Below are positions 1 to 7,631 of a stretch of DNA of 10,694 nt, one piece after another. Numbering within the stretch: position 1 is the first letter of the stretch; each line of letters starts with the position of its first letter. Location: contig JAFDYP010000200.1 in the NCBI GenBank assembly GCA_018267355.1, positions 1-10,694 on the forward strand, written 5' to 3'. Source of the stretch: Bacteroidota bacterium. GTDB taxonomy: Bacteria; Bacteroidota; Bacteroidia; Chitinophagales; LD1. The translations under genes and the position numbers were made by a program. The notes beneath the pieces are model-generated. The model was not told where the DNA came from. It did not search any database and saw only the letters and a program-made list of their open reading frames with translations.

Positions 1-328
1 CCAGAAATCGAGGGTGCAGATAGGGCTCTCCCTGAAAATAAAAATAGAGATACAAAAGCTGTCCGCCTATCTCATCTACCATGCGCTGGTAGAAGTCATA
101 CTCCATATTTCCGGTAGGACGGGTGAAGCTCTTCAAACCGCTCGGGCACTCAGGGCAGCCCAGATTGCAGGTAGTAGTAGGCTCTATAGAGACATTGAAA
201 GGTACTCCCCACTGTATAGGCCTGCGCGTCCACCGTGAGAGGTAAAAGGAAGACAATACCGCAGCAGCATTCACCGCTTTGCGGGGATTGACTTTAGATA
301 AAAAATTGATAGAATCCTTAAATTGCAA
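1..328 (-). CDS. Radical SAM (SPASM-type) protein, 5' part only
   Basis: The gene continues beyond the left edge, so only the first 109 codons are visible. Residues 54-61 read CNLGCPEC, a C-x3-C-x2-C cluster (C54, C58, C61) that in the radical SAM superfamily binds the [4Fe-4S] cluster used to cleave S-adenosylmethionine. About 40 residues later comes YFQGEPYL (97-104), the GEP-type motif that contacts the SAM amino group. The segment before the cluster (PFNVSIEPTTTC) and the CPSG after it fit a Bacteroidota group annotated as radical SAM/SPASM proteins; any C-terminal SPASM cysteines are outside the window. I chose TTG at 328 as the start: an in-frame TAA lies 12 bases upstream of it, no ATG lies between them, and the next options (GTG at residue 19) would remove sequence that looks conserved. 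It lies 31 bases downstream of holB and is probably co-transcribed with it. The substrate is unknown. Confidence 0.8.
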   Translation of the reverse strand, partial: MQFKDSINFLSKVNPRKAVNAAAVLSSFYLSRWTRRPIQWGVPFNVSIEPTTTCNLGCPECPSGLKSFTRPTGNMEYDFYQRMVDEIGGQLLYLYFYFQGEPYLHPRFL

Positions 329-359
329 GTAGCTGTATTACGCCTGACAAGTTAAGGCA

Positions 360-1607
360 TTACTCATACATGTCATAAGCTACAGGTTCCTTTTTGAGGA
401 TAGCGGCTATCTTGAATGAAGTAGACAGGAAAATGATCTTGGGGTTAGTATTGCGTTCTACATAGTAGTGCACCTTATTGATCAGGTTAGTCAGATTTTC
501 CGTCACATCAGGATCCAGGAGCGTAGCGAGCTTTTTGGCAAACTCCAGCTCAGATCCTTCCAGTTTGTCTGACTCCAGGCCTAGAGCCAGCAGATTGCTC
601 TCCCGTAGAAACCAGAGGAAATACTTCAGGAATATCTTTTGATTTTCCCTTCCTATCTTGGCTATCTCATCTACAAATGCCATCAGCTTCAGAGAGGGTT
701 CTGACGCCTGGGCCCCTCTGATGCGGAGGCAGACAGATAGCCACTCACGGAGCTGGGTATCATTCTGGTGCTCTGCCCCATTTGCATATTCTACCGCTGC
801 ATTGAGATTGCCATCAGAGATACGGGCTATGCGCAGCGCCGTACGCTCATCCATCTCAAACTGCGTGCGCAGATAGCCCGCCAGGTCCATATCTTCTATC
901 GGCGGCAGCTTCACTATCTGCGTGCGGGAGATGATCGTATTCAGGATCAGCTCTATATTCTCTACGACCAAAATGAATACAGTATCTGCCGGTGGCTCCT
1001 CTATGATCTTAAGGAGCGTATTGCCAGCCTCGCGCAGGTACTCTGCCATCCAGATGATCTGCACTTTATACTTTGATTCAAATGTCTTGAGGTTCATCCC
1101 TTTGATGATCTCATGGCACTCATTCACCGTGATATTGCCTTGCTTGTTTTCCTCCGTGATCTGCCGCAGCCATTCATTGGCATTCATATAAGGATTTTCC
1201 GCCAAGGCTTTGCGCCAGTCTGTGATATAGTCTGCACTCACAGGTGGGCCGCTCTTATTTTTGCCAGTCACGACAGGATAGGTATAATGGATATCCGGGT
1301 GGATGAATTTCTGTGCCTTCTGACAGGCCGGGCATTCACCACAGGCATCTGACAGGGGCTCCGTATTCTGCTGAACTGGTTCTGCATCCCCAAACATAGA
1401 TGGCGCAGCAAACAGTCCCGGATCTTCTTCTTTCCTACCTGAGCGGCGCTCACAGACCAGATTTTGAGCTACGGCCAGTGCCATAGGCAGACCACCAGCT
1501 CCCTCCGGTGCCAGTATCATCATGGCATGCGGTAGCTTGCCCGAGGTGAGCAGCTCAGATAGCTTGTCCTTGACAGCCTGGTGACCTATGACGTCGGCGA
1601 GTTTCAC
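360..1607 (-). CDS. holB: DNA polymerase III subunit delta' (clamp loader)
   Basis: This is the delta' subunit of the clamp-loader complex that places the beta sliding clamp on DNA; it acts in the cytoplasm at the replisome. The N-terminal AAA+ fold begins VIGHQAVKDKL (6-16). The P-loop position reads APEGAGGLP (33-41) and lacks the Walker A lysine, as is common in delta', which does not hydrolyse ATP. Four cysteines, C52, C89, C92 and C95, form the family's zinc-binding module, with an insertion of roughly 28 residues between the first two compared with the E. coli spacing. The segment from LREAGNTLLK (191-200) into IIEEPP (201-206) is the most diagnostic stretch, and SRTQ (227-230) is the SRC-like motif. 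The length of 415 residues is longer than E. coli HolB (334). The start is GTG at 1607: an in-frame stop lies upstream and there is no ATG before the conserved N-terminus. It precedes the radical SAM gene on the same strand. Confidence 0.93.
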   Translation of the reverse strand: MKLADVIGHQAVKDKLSELLTSGKLPHAMMILAPEGAGGLPMALAVAQNLVCERRSGRKEEDPGLFAAPSMFGDAEPVQQNTEPLSDACGECPACQKAQKFIHPDIHYTYPVVTGKNKSGPPVSADYITDWRKALAENPYMNANEWLRQITEENKQGNITVNECHEIIKGMNLKTFESKYKVQIIWMAEYLREAGNTLLKIIEEPPADTVFILVVENIELILNTIISRTQIVKLPPIEDMDLAGYLRTQFEMDERTALRIARISDGNLNAAVEYANGAEHQNDTQLREWLSVCLRIRGAQASEPSLKLMAFVDEIAKIGRENQKIFLKYFLWFLRESNLLALGLESDKLEGSELEFAKKLATLLDPDVTENLTNLINKVHYYVERNTNPKIIFLSTSFKIAAILKKEPVAYDMYE

Positions 1608-1661
1608 AGCCGCGAAGCTGCCAAAAATTATCCAAAACCGCCGACGGCTTTATCCACTGGA

Positions 1662-2270
1662 TCAGTGAGCTACCTGCACATGAGCCGTACTGCTGGTACC
1701 ATCTGCAGAGACAGCCTTTAGTACATAGTGACCATCAGCTACGGCTGATACATCCAGCGTGGTGTATCCCTGCGCGCTGACGTGGTCATCTGCAGCTAGT
1801 ACAGTCCTGCCCATCATATCTATGAGTGAGTAGTGCAGATCTGTCTCACGGCCCGTGATCACATGCAGCTGGCCGGAGGCTGGATTTGGGTAGGCTGTAG
1901 CGGCTACTGCGGTGATCGCCTCAATACCGTTAGGTGCAGTGACAAAAATGCGGCCCTTCATACCGGCAGACACATGCACAGAGCAGACATAGTAGCGGGT
2001 ACCCACCTGTGTCATAGAAACTGTCAGCGTACTGCCGGAGGTGGCAGAGAAGCCGCCCGCCAGCTGCGTAGAGCCATTGGCAGCCCATGTAGTAGCATCT
2101 ACCTCATGAAGAGGGTGCATAGAGAAGTCACAATTAAACGTCACCTGGTCACCCACGTGTACGGCGAGGGAATCAGGAGAGTAAGAGATGCCGGATGTTG
2201 TGATGGTCTGGCCATACGCAGCAGTTAATCCTAAGAAGGTCAGTACAATAAGAGTGTAAAAGCTTTTCAT
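1662..2270 (-). CDS. Secreted cupredoxin (plastocyanin-like) with T9SS sorting tail
   Basis: The protein is a small exported type 1 copper protein. A signal peptide (MKSFYTLIVLTFLGLTAAYG) ends before Q. A cupredoxin domain follows, roughly residues 22-112 counting from this start. YVCSVHVSAGM gives the C-x2-H-x4-M ligand pattern (C96, H99, M104), and the upstream histidine ligand is most likely in MHPLHEV (H52, or H55 as the alternative). After a short linker comes a T9SS type A domain of about 75 residues beginning at YPNPASGQL and ending in beta-strand-like sequence, which in Bacteroidota directs cargo through the type IX system to the cell surface or medium. From the family one expects electron transfer or copper binding; the partner is not visible. 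A second ATG at 2282, four codons upstream in frame, is equally open. I prefer 2270 because it gives a classic MK signal-peptide start. It lies 54 bases upstream of holB, on the same strand. Confidence 0.85.
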   Translation of the reverse strand: MKSFYTLIVLTFLGLTAAYGQTITTSGISYSPDSLAVHVGDQVTFNCDFSMHPLHEVDATTWAANGSTQLAGGFSATSGSTLTVSMTQVGTRYYVCSVHVSAGMKGRIFVTAPNGIEAITAVAATAYPNPASGQLHVITGRETDLHYSLIDMMGRTVLAADDHVSAQGYTTLDVSAVADGHYVLKAVSADGTSSTAHVQVAH

Positions 2271-2293
2271 ATTGATGATCATTTAGTGTACCA

Positions 2294-2301
2294 TAAAATT
2301 A
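2294..2301 (-). promoter_or_regulatory. Possible -7 box for the cupredoxin gene
   Basis: Read on the minus strand the sequence is TAATTTTA, seven of eight positions of the Bacteroidota -7 consensus TAnnTTTG. It sits 23 bases before the ATG at 2270 and 11 before the ATG at 2282. No TTTG -33 element is visible at the expected spacing, and the surroundings are AT-rich, so this could be chance. Confidence 0.25.
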
Positions 2302-2330
2302 AATCAAAAACCGCCAGACAGGGGGGCATT

Positions 2331-2340
2331 TGTTGCAACA
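2331..2340. repeat. Perfect 10-base palindrome in divergent intergenic region
   Basis: TGTTGCAACA is a perfect inverted repeat (TGTTG/CAACA) with no spacer. It lies near the middle of the 141-base region between the divergent cupredoxin and transporter genes. The symmetry does not extend beyond these ten bases. A small dimeric repressor could bind such a site, but no regulator gene is nearby and a 10-base palindrome can occur by chance. Confidence 0.3.
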
Positions 2341-2407
2341 TTAGATTAAGCAGGCGTTTTATGGCGTGACTTCACAGATAATAACGGCATGGCTCTTAAC
2401 ACATTGA

Positions 2408-2415
2408 TATATTTG
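2408..2415 (+). promoter_or_regulatory. -7 promoter box of the EamA transporter gene
   Basis: TATATTTG matches the Bacteroidota -7 consensus TAnnTTTG at all six defined positions. Only eight bases separate it from the ATG at 2424, so a start point at the usual distance would leave a 5' leader of a few bases at most. No clear TTTG -33 element is present about 19-21 bases upstream. Confidence 0.45.
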
Positions 2416-2423
2416 CGTCCCGT

Positions 2424-3287
2424 ATGAAGGTCACTAAGGGAGTCATATATATGCTGATGGCCACGTTCTTTTTTGCGCTGATGAATGTCTGCGTGAAACA
2501 GATCAGCCATATCCCGCCCATGGAGACTGTCTTCTTCCGATGCTTTATCTCCATGCTGTGTTGCTTCGCCATTATCTTTTATGATAAACTGGACTGGCGC
2601 GGTAGTGACCGCTGGCGCCTGATAGCGCGCGGAGTAGCGGGTACGACTGCCGTTTATACTTTTTTTGTCACTTTGCAGAAACTCCCCCTCGCACCAGCAG
2701 TGACCATCCAGTACACCTCTCCGATCTTCACTACACTGATCGCGGTATTTGTGCTGAAAGAAAGTATGCGTCCTATACAGTATTTGTTTTTCATCATGTC
2801 TTTTGCGGGTGTTGTATTGATCAAGGGATTTGATGGCCGTATCAGTATCGGCTATCTGATGCTGGGGCTTTTCTCGGCGCTATCGTCAGCAGTAGCGTAC
2901 AACCTGGTGCGCTCGCTGAAAGAAAAGGAACATCCCATCGTGGTGGTATTGCACTTTCAGATAGTAGGTACAGTGATAGGTTTGGCTGGTTGTCTATTTG
3001 ACTGGCGCATGCCACAGGGTATGGATTGGTTTTATCTCATAGCCACGGGCCTGCTCACGCAGCTCGGCCAGACCAACCTCACCAAAGCCCTCCAGAGCGA
3101 GCGCGTAGCCATCACCTCCAGTCTCAACTATCTGGGCATCCTGTATGCCCTCATCTTCGGCATCATTTTTTTTAGTGAATCCTATACGGTGACCATCGTG
3201 ACTGGTATCCTGCTTGTAGTAGCCGGAGTGGTTTTGAACATTATCTTTGGCAAAAAACAGGAGATACCGCCGGCACTGGATGAATAA
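2424..3287 (+). CDS. EamA family (drug/metabolite superfamily) membrane transporter
   Basis: The protein is an inner-membrane carrier of the drug/metabolite transporter superfamily. Its 287 residues hold about ten hydrophobic segments, arranged as two EamA repeats (roughly 1-135 and 142-275) with a charged break at LKEKEHP (165-171). The first repeat contains LPLAPAVTIQYTSP (87-100) and LIAVFVLKE (105-113), the usual EamA pattern of a small/proline-rich helix followed by a helix ending in a glutamate. The second repeat shows the matching features (SLNYLGILYALIFG at 233-246, then FFSES). The substrate cannot be read from sequence; relatives export or import amino acids, nucleotides, sugars or other metabolites. 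The ATG lies just after a good -7 box. The 3' end overlaps the start of the following methyltransferase gene by 8 bases, so the two are probably co-transcribed and translationally coupled. Confidence 0.9.
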   Translation: MKVTKGVIYMLMATFFFALMNVCVKQISHIPPMETVFFRCFISMLCCFAIIFYDKLDWRGSDRWRLIARGVAGTTAVYTFFVTLQKLPLAPAVTIQYTSPIFTTLIAVFVLKESMRPIQYLFFIMSFAGVVLIKGFDGRISIGYLMLGLFSALSSAVAYNLVRSLKEKEHPIVVVLHFQIVGTVIGLAGCLFDWRMPQGMDWFYLIATGLLTQLGQTNLTKALQSERVAITSSLNYLGILYALIFGIIFFSESYTVTIVTGILLVVAGVVLNIIFGKKQEIPPALDE

Positions 3288-4647
3288 ATACCCTGCAGCT
3301 TTTACAGACCGTATGCGCGCTCACTTTGGTGCGGACTACGAAGCGTTTATCGCCGCGCTGGATGAGCCGCCAGTCACCTCCGTACGGACACACCTGAGCA
3401 AATTTCAACAAGAAGCAACAACGCTGCCTTTAGGTGATCGGATCCCGTGGGCTACGGCTGGCTACTATCTGTCATCACGACCTTCTTTTACGTTCGACCC
3501 TTTATTTCACGCCGGAGCTTACTATGTGCAGGAGAGCTCGAGTATGTTTCTGGAGCAGGCGCTCAAAGCTACAGGGCTACTGGATAAACCGATCCGTGTA
3601 CTGGATATGTGCGCAGCTCCAGGTGGCAAAAGCACACACATTCTCTCACTGCTGAATAGCGAAAGTCTTCTCGTCAGCAATGAGATCATAGCCAGCCGCA
3701 ATCATATCCTGCGTCAGAACCTCGCGCGCTGGGGTTATGCAAACTCCATAGTCACCCAAAATAAAGCAGAGGATTTTGCCGGACTGGGAGAGACCTTTGA
3801 CATCATAGTCGTGGATGCTCCGTGCAGCGGAGAGGGCCTTTTCCGCAAGGATAAAGCGGCGATAGAAGAATGGAGCGAAGCCAATGTAGCGATGTGTGCC
3901 GAGCGGCAGGAGGACATCCTGAAAAATCTGATACAATGTCTCAAGCCGGGTGGCTACCTCATCTATAGTACCTGCACCTATGAGAATGCAGAAAATATGC
4001 AGCATGTAGAAAGACTCACTCAGGAGGGGAGTTTTGAGAGCATAGCAATATCAGAGGCTAAGAGTTTTGAGCCGCAACTAACGAACGTTAGCAAAGACGG
4101 TCTTCATGGTTATGCTTTCTATCCGCATTGTACGCGTGGTGAAGGTTTTTTCATCAGCCTGCTACGCAAGGGCGGTGAGTGGCGCGAAACCAAACACATC
4201 CCCCCCCGGATCGCAGACAAGACCATTTCTGAAATACGTCCGCAGCTAGATGTCTATATAGCAGACGCGGATCAACTCATTGCGGTCAAGCATCAGGGTA
4301 TTTATAATATTTTACCAGCGAAATTCTGGCAGGACTATCGCGGCCTGTCGAGACTTTACATTCGCAATGCAGGAATCTGCGCCGGAGAGATCAAGGGCAA
4401 GGACCTTATTCCCGCCCATGAGTTGAGTTTGTACCAGGGCTTGAAAGATGACTTTCCGGCTATAGATATTGACCATTCCGCCGCCATCTCTTTTCTGAAA
4501 GGAGAAACAGTATCGGCGCCTACCGACTTGAAAGGCTGGGTGATCATCAGACACAAAGGTCTTGGCTTAGGCTTCGCAAAGGCGCTGCCCAACAGGATCA
4601 ACAGCTATTTCCCTAAAGAATGGCGCATCCTGAAATCGCAGCCGTAA
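3280..4647 (+). CDS. rsmF: RsmF-like 16S rRNA (cytosine-C5) methyltransferase
   Basis: The protein is an RNA m5C methyltransferase of the RsmB/RsmF (NOL1/NOP2/Sun) family, using SAM to methylate cytosine in rRNA in the cytoplasm. An N-terminal RsmB/F-like region (about 1-90) precedes the Rossmann-fold catalytic domain. The SAM-binding motif I is [10 protein letters not shown] (109-118), motif IV is DAPCSGEG (179-186, with C182), and motif VI is YSTCTY (229-234, with C232). The two cysteines are the resolving and nucleophilic residues known for this family. Beyond about residue 300 the sequence fits the C-terminal PUA-like region of RsmF rather than RsmB. The length of 455 is close to E. coli RsmF (479), but the exact target base is inferred. 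The frame is open from an ATG at 3247; I chose ATG 3280 because [12 protein letters not shown] is the normal family N-terminus and gives a short 8-base overlap with the transporter gene instead of 41 bases. Confidence 0.88.
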   Translation: MNKYPAAFTDRMRAHFGADYEAFIAALDEPPVTSVRTHLSKFQQEATTLPLGDRIPWATAGYYLSSRPSFTFDPLFHAGAYYVQESSSMFLEQALKATGLLDKPIRVLDMCAAPGGKSTHILSLLNSESLLVSNEIIASRNHILRQNLARWGYANSIVTQNKAEDFAGLGETFDIIVVDAPCSGEGLFRKDKAAIEEWSEANVAMCAERQEDILKNLIQCLKPGGYLIYSTCTYENAENMQHVERLTQEGSFESIAISEAKSFEPQLTNVSKDGLHGYAFYPHCTRGEGFFISLLRKGGEWRETKHIPPRIADKTISEIRPQLDVYIADADQLIAVKHQGIYNILPAKFWQDYRGLSRLYIRNAGICAGEIKGKDLIPAHELSLYQGLKDDFPAIDIDHSAAISFLKGETVSAPTDLKGWVIIRHKGLGLGFAKALPNRINSYFPKEWRILKSQP

Positions 4648-4678
4648 AAATGCACACTTTTTCATTGCGGCCAGTTGC

Positions 4679-4686
4679 TATCTTAG
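4679..4686 (+). promoter_or_regulatory. Possible -7 box for purT
   Basis: TATCTTAG differs from the TAnnTTTG consensus at one defined position and lies 16 bases before the purT ATG, in the 55-base gap after the methyltransferase gene. A T-run at 4658-4662 occupies the approximate -33 region without a clear TTTG. It may give purT its own promoter; read-through from the upstream operon is the alternative. Confidence 0.25.
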
Positions 4687-4702
4687 CGCACAAACTGTCG
4701 GG

Positions 4703-5869
4703 ATGAAAAGAATAATGCTCCTGGGCTCAGGCGAGCTGGGCCGGGAATTTGTAATAGCTGCCAAACGCCTAGGCGAATATGTAATAGCAGTAGACTCTTA
4801 TAATGATGCTCCCGCCCAGCAAGTAGCGGACGAGAGGGAGGTGATCAATATGCTGGATGGAGCGGAGCTGGACCGCATAGTGGCAAAACATAAACCGGAT
4901 ATCATAGTCCCTGAGATAGAAGCCATACGCACAGAGCGTTTTTATGACTATGAGGCGCAGGGGATACAAGTAGTACCTTCGGCCAAGGCAGCCAACTTTA
5001 CGATGAACCGCAAAGCCATACGCGACCTGGCGGCCAAAGACCTGGGCTTGCGAACTGCAGATTACCGGTACGCTGCTTCATTAGAGGAGTTGGAAAGAGC
5101 TGTAGCGGAGGTGGGCATCCCATGTGTAGTCAAACCTCTCATGTCTTCCTCCGGCAAGGGTCAGTCTACGATAAAGTCCGAGGGCGAAATATCTAAGGCA
5201 TGGGACTATTCACAGTCGGGGAAACGTGGTGATATAGCGGAGGTGATAGTAGAGGCCTTTGTAAATTTTGATTTTGAGATCACGCTACTGACCGTCACTC
5301 AGAAAAATGGCCCAACACTCTTTTGCCCACCTATAGGACACCGTCAGGAGCGTGGAGACTACCAGGAGAGCTGGCAGCCGTGTGCGATCAGCGATGATCG
5401 TCTGTATGAAGCGCAGCAAATGGCAGCACAAGTCACGGCAGCGCTGACAGGTCAAGGTATCTGGGGCGTAGAGTTTTTTATAGCCAGTGACGGAGTGTAT
5501 TTCTCCGAACTGTCGCCGCGCCCGCATGATACCGGTATGGTGACTCTGGCAGGGACGCAAAATCTCTCCGAATTTGAGCTGCATGCCCGTGCGGTACTGG
5601 GATTACCTATCCCGTCTATCACGCTGGAGCGCTGTGGAGCCAGTGCGGTGATACTCGCATCCGGCGAGGGCGGTAGACCTCGATTTACGGGCATTGACCG
5701 GCTTTTAGCTACGGATAAAACAGATATCCGTATATTCGGTAAGCCTGCCACGCGTCCCTATAGGCGCATGGGTGTAGTACTGGCCTATGACCGGCCCGGT
5801 AGTGATGTAGATGCGGTGAAGCAAAAGGCTATAGACCTGGCTCGACTAATAACCGTGCATATATCATGA
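4703..5869 (+). CDS. purT: Formate-dependent phosphoribosylglycinamide formyltransferase (GAR transformylase 2)
   Basis: The enzyme catalyses the third step of de novo purine synthesis: formate + ATP + GAR gives formyl-GAR, ADP and phosphate. It uses free formate instead of the 10-formyltetrahydrofolate used by PurN. The N-terminal domain opens with [11 protein letters not shown] (5-15) and has VPEIEAI (69-75). The ATP-grasp domain carries [14 protein letters not shown] (142-155), [10 protein letters not shown] (189-198) and [15 protein letters not shown] (212-226). The metal-binding glutamates are in GVEFF (E257) and [14 protein letters not shown] (E269). Similarity to E. coli PurT is high along the whole length (388 versus 392 residues), with a shorter N-terminus. 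The start ATG is the only suitable codon before the conserved beta-strand, and no Shine-Dalgarno sequence is visible. The stop codon overlaps the next start as ATGA. Confidence 0.96.
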   Translation: MKRIMLLGSGELGREFVIAAKRLGEYVIAVDSYNDAPAQQVADEREVINMLDGAELDRIVAKHKPDIIVPEIEAIRTERFYDYEAQGIQVVPSAKAANFTMNRKAIRDLAAKDLGLRTADYRYAASLEELERAVAEVGIPCVVKPLMSSSGKGQSTIKSEGEISKAWDYSQSGKRGDIAEVIVEAFVNFDFEITLLTVTQKNGPTLFCPPIGHRQERGDYQESWQPCAISDDRLYEAQQMAAQVTAALTGQGIWGVEFFIASDGVYFSELSPRPHDTGMVTLAGTQNLSEFELHARAVLGLPIPSITLERCGASAVILASGEGGRPRFTGIDRLLATDKTDIRIFGKPATRPYRRMGVVLAYDRPGSDVDAVKQKAIDLARLITVHIS

Positions 5870-6459
5870 TACAACACCGCCTTATCCTTGTTTTTATCCT
5901 TGCCAGTCTGTGCTGGTCCTGCGCCTTATCCGGGCAGAAGCTGCGCTATGAAGTCACTCTCTTTGGAAAAAAGATAGGCGAGACTACCATCGAAGCCAGA
6001 GACTCTGCCGGGGGCAAGTATTACAAACTACGCAGCTCTACCCAGGTCAAAATGCTTTTCATGGATAAAAGATCGTCTATGTCTACAGATGTTCTTTTCA
6101 GCAAAGATGGCATCATGTCTACATCTATCTTTAAAAACATCAAAGAAGACGGCATCATACTGACACAGGCCATATGGGATAATGGAAAGCTGATCGTAGA
6201 GAAGAATGGAGAAAAAAGCTGTGTGCCGGGACCGGTAAAGTATTCCTCTCTGCTTATGTATTTCTCAGAGCCATCTAATATCCGGAAGGTCTTTTCTGAG
6301 AGGATGGGTAAATTCTTTGATCTGGTCAAAGAAGCAGAAGGTAAATATTCGGCAGAGATGGATAATAGCTCAGCTATTTATACCTACAGCAGAGGCAGGC
6401 TCAGTGAGCTGGAGATCAAAAGCTCACTCGGTTCTATCTTCGTAAGGCTGGTAAATTGA
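5866..6459 (+). CDS. Exported DUF6134-like protein
   Basis: This protein has 197 residues and unknown function. A hydrophobic N-terminal segment (about 5-20, with a basic H-R n-region) followed by LSGQK indicates export. Cleavage before Q24 by signal peptidase I is likely: cysteines 16 and 19 are present, but the residues before them do not form a good lipobox. The mature part is predicted to be mostly beta-strands: [20 protein letters not shown] (26-45), [12 protein letters not shown] (54-65), [11 protein letters not shown] (72-82), then repeated short strands to the end. This pattern, with the phrase on not changing K-I-G-E-T early and a D-V-L-F strand, is what I recall for DUF6134 proteins of Bacteroidota; the family name is from memory and unverified. 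It overlaps purT by four bases (ATGA), so it is probably translated by coupling to purT. Its stop lies three bases from that of the convergent hydrolase gene. Confidence 0.75.
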   Translation: MIQHRLILVFILASLCWSCALSGQKLRYEVTLFGKKIGETTIEARDSAGGKYYKLRSSTQVKMLFMDKRSSMSTDVLFSKDGIMSTSIFKNIKEDGIILTQAIWDNGKLIVEKNGEKSCVPGPVKYSSLLMYFSEPSNIRKVFSERMGKFFDLVKEAEGKYSAEMDNSSAIYTYSRGRLSELEIKSSLGSIFVRLVN

Positions 6460-6462
6460 TCG

Positions 6463-7605
6463 CTATTCCTTCAATATTTTTACGCTACGTACTTGCCCGC
6501 TGAGATCCATGGCGTGTACGATATAGATGCCGCGAGATAAGGCGGAAAGGTCCAAGGTATGATCAATAGTCCAATCTCCTACCATCTGGCCGTATATATC
6601 TGACAGGCATATTTTCTGGCCCGGCTGGGGATCTATATGTAGTACATTGTCGGCGGGATTGGGATATACATTCAGGCGCTGACCGTCTACCTTTACTATA
6701 CCGGCTGGCGCGGTACAGGTTCGCTGCTTCACGCTTCCTGCATCAGCGGTGTAAATACTATCAAAAGTAGCCTGAGCCGGAGTGTTGTCATTCAGGTAAA
6801 AATCCAGATAAGGATATAAATAGCTGAGTACCGTACTAATTTGTGCCGATTGGGACAGTGGCGGATTGGCGCAGCCGGAAAAAGTCTCGCCAATGCCGCA
6901 TTGTGCATTGCTCAGGCCAAAATTGCAGTGCGAGGCACCGGTGATCTCTATCAGCCACTTGCAGGCAGCGGTCGTGGCGTTGTAGGTGGGTAGCTGATTG
7001 GTACTATAGGGAGCTATGCAGTCGTATGATCCGGCAAAGCTCAGATAGGGTTTTGTCAGATACTGGGCAGCGGTGATAGAGGATGGATTGGTGGTCGCTT
7101 CTGCTAATGTAAAGTAACAGGTGGCACTGTCTCCGTACTGAGCAGAAAGCACTGTAGCTCCCCCACCCATAGAGTGGCCGGCTATAGCGCCACGAGGCAC
7201 GATATGCCCCATAAACTGTGAAGAGCTATTGCTACCCTCAGCTATCAGGGTCTGGTAGATGAAGAGCAGATCTTTGGCAAAATCTGCATGGCTGGGAGAG
7301 AAGCTATTCTCGGTATTGGCAAAGGCTACAATGTAACCACGCTCTGCCAGCGAATCAGCAAATGGGTAATACGCCGGTGCCGTCATCTGAAAGCCATGAC
7401 CAAATACAACAAAGGGGAAAGTACCTGGTGCCACTCCCACACCATTACCTGCCGAAACGCCGGGATAATGTATTTCTACAGGCACGGAGCGATTGCTTCT
7501 GGCAGGATCTGTATATGTGGTAGTGAGCGTGCCTACAGGATACGGCTGCGCTACCAGACCGGAGAAAATAAAAGAAAAAATGACGAGAGTAAAAAGCCTA
7601 TTCAT
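6463..7605 (-). CDS. Secreted alpha/beta hydrolase (chlorophyllase/PETase-like) with T9SS tail
   Basis: The protein is an exported serine hydrolase. Residues 1-19 are a signal peptide (MNRLFTLVIFSFIFSGLVA) cut before Q20. The alpha/beta-hydrolase domain spans about 30-275. VVFGHGF (66-72) forms the oxyanion-hole strand, GHSMGG (143-148) is the nucleophile elbow with S145, and the acid and base are best assigned to D195 (SYDCIAP) and H226 (GASHCNF). C196 and C227, each next to a catalytic residue, could form a disulfide joining the two catalytic loops. Further cysteines (163, 215, 236, 245, 297) suit an extracellular protein. A T9SS type A domain of about 75 residues follows, with YPNPADNVL (314-322) and a final YIVHAMDLSG...VKILKE strand pair. 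An ester substrate is likely, its identity unknown. The pattern resembles polyester-hydrolase-like and chlorophyllase-like families, but the tryptophan that follows the nucleophile strand in PETases is absent (LAEATTN, 168-174). Confidence 0.88.
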   Translation of the reverse strand: MNRLFTLVIFSFIFSGLVAQPYPVGTLTTTYTDPARSNRSVPVEIHYPGVSAGNGVGVAPGTFPFVVFGHGFQMTAPAYYPFADSLAERGYIVAFANTENSFSPSHADFAKDLLFIYQTLIAEGSNSSSQFMGHIVPRGAIAGHSMGGGATVLSAQYGDSATCYFTLAEATTNPSSITAAQYLTKPYLSFAGSYDCIAPYSTNQLPTYNATTAACKWLIEITGASHCNFGLSNAQCGIGETFSGCANPPLSQSAQISTVLSYLYPYLDFYLNDNTPAQATFDSIYTADAGSVKQRTCTAPAGIVKVDGQRLNVYPNPADNVLHIDPQPGQKICLSDIYGQMVGDWTIDHTLDLSALSRGIYIVHAMDLSGQVRSVKILKE

Positions 7606-7623
7606 AAAGCGGATTTGGTATTA

Positions 7624-7631
7624 TAAATATA
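7624..7631 (-). promoter_or_regulatory. Possible -7 box for the secreted hydrolase gene
   Basis: On the minus strand this reads TATATTTA, one mismatch from TAnnTTTG, 18 bases before the hydrolase ATG at 7605. No properly spaced -33 element is evident. If real, the hydrolase has its own promoter within the 69-base gap after the metallo-hydrolase gene. Confidence 0.3.

Noticed and set aside
14..238. Plus-strand open frame of 74 residues at the left edge
   Set aside because: The opposite strand encodes a clear radical SAM protein with the C-x3-C-x2-C cluster over the same bases; the plus-strand translation has no recognisable features.
1608..1661. A promoter (TAATTTTT) or hairpin (GCCGACGGC) between the cupredoxin gene and holB
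   Set aside because: The box lacks the final G and any -33 partner, and the hairpin has a stem of only three base pairs.
4641..4671. Possible terminator hairpin after the methyltransferase gene (GCCG...AAAAA / TTTTT...CGGC)
   Set aside because: The stem is interrupted, rests mostly on A-T pairs, overlaps the stop codon region and has no following T-run in the right place.
6463..7605. Naming the secreted hydrolase a PET hydrolase
   Set aside because: The tryptophan that follows the nucleophile strand in PETases is not present, and the catalytic triad alone fits many secreted esterases, so only a general hydrolase call is supported.
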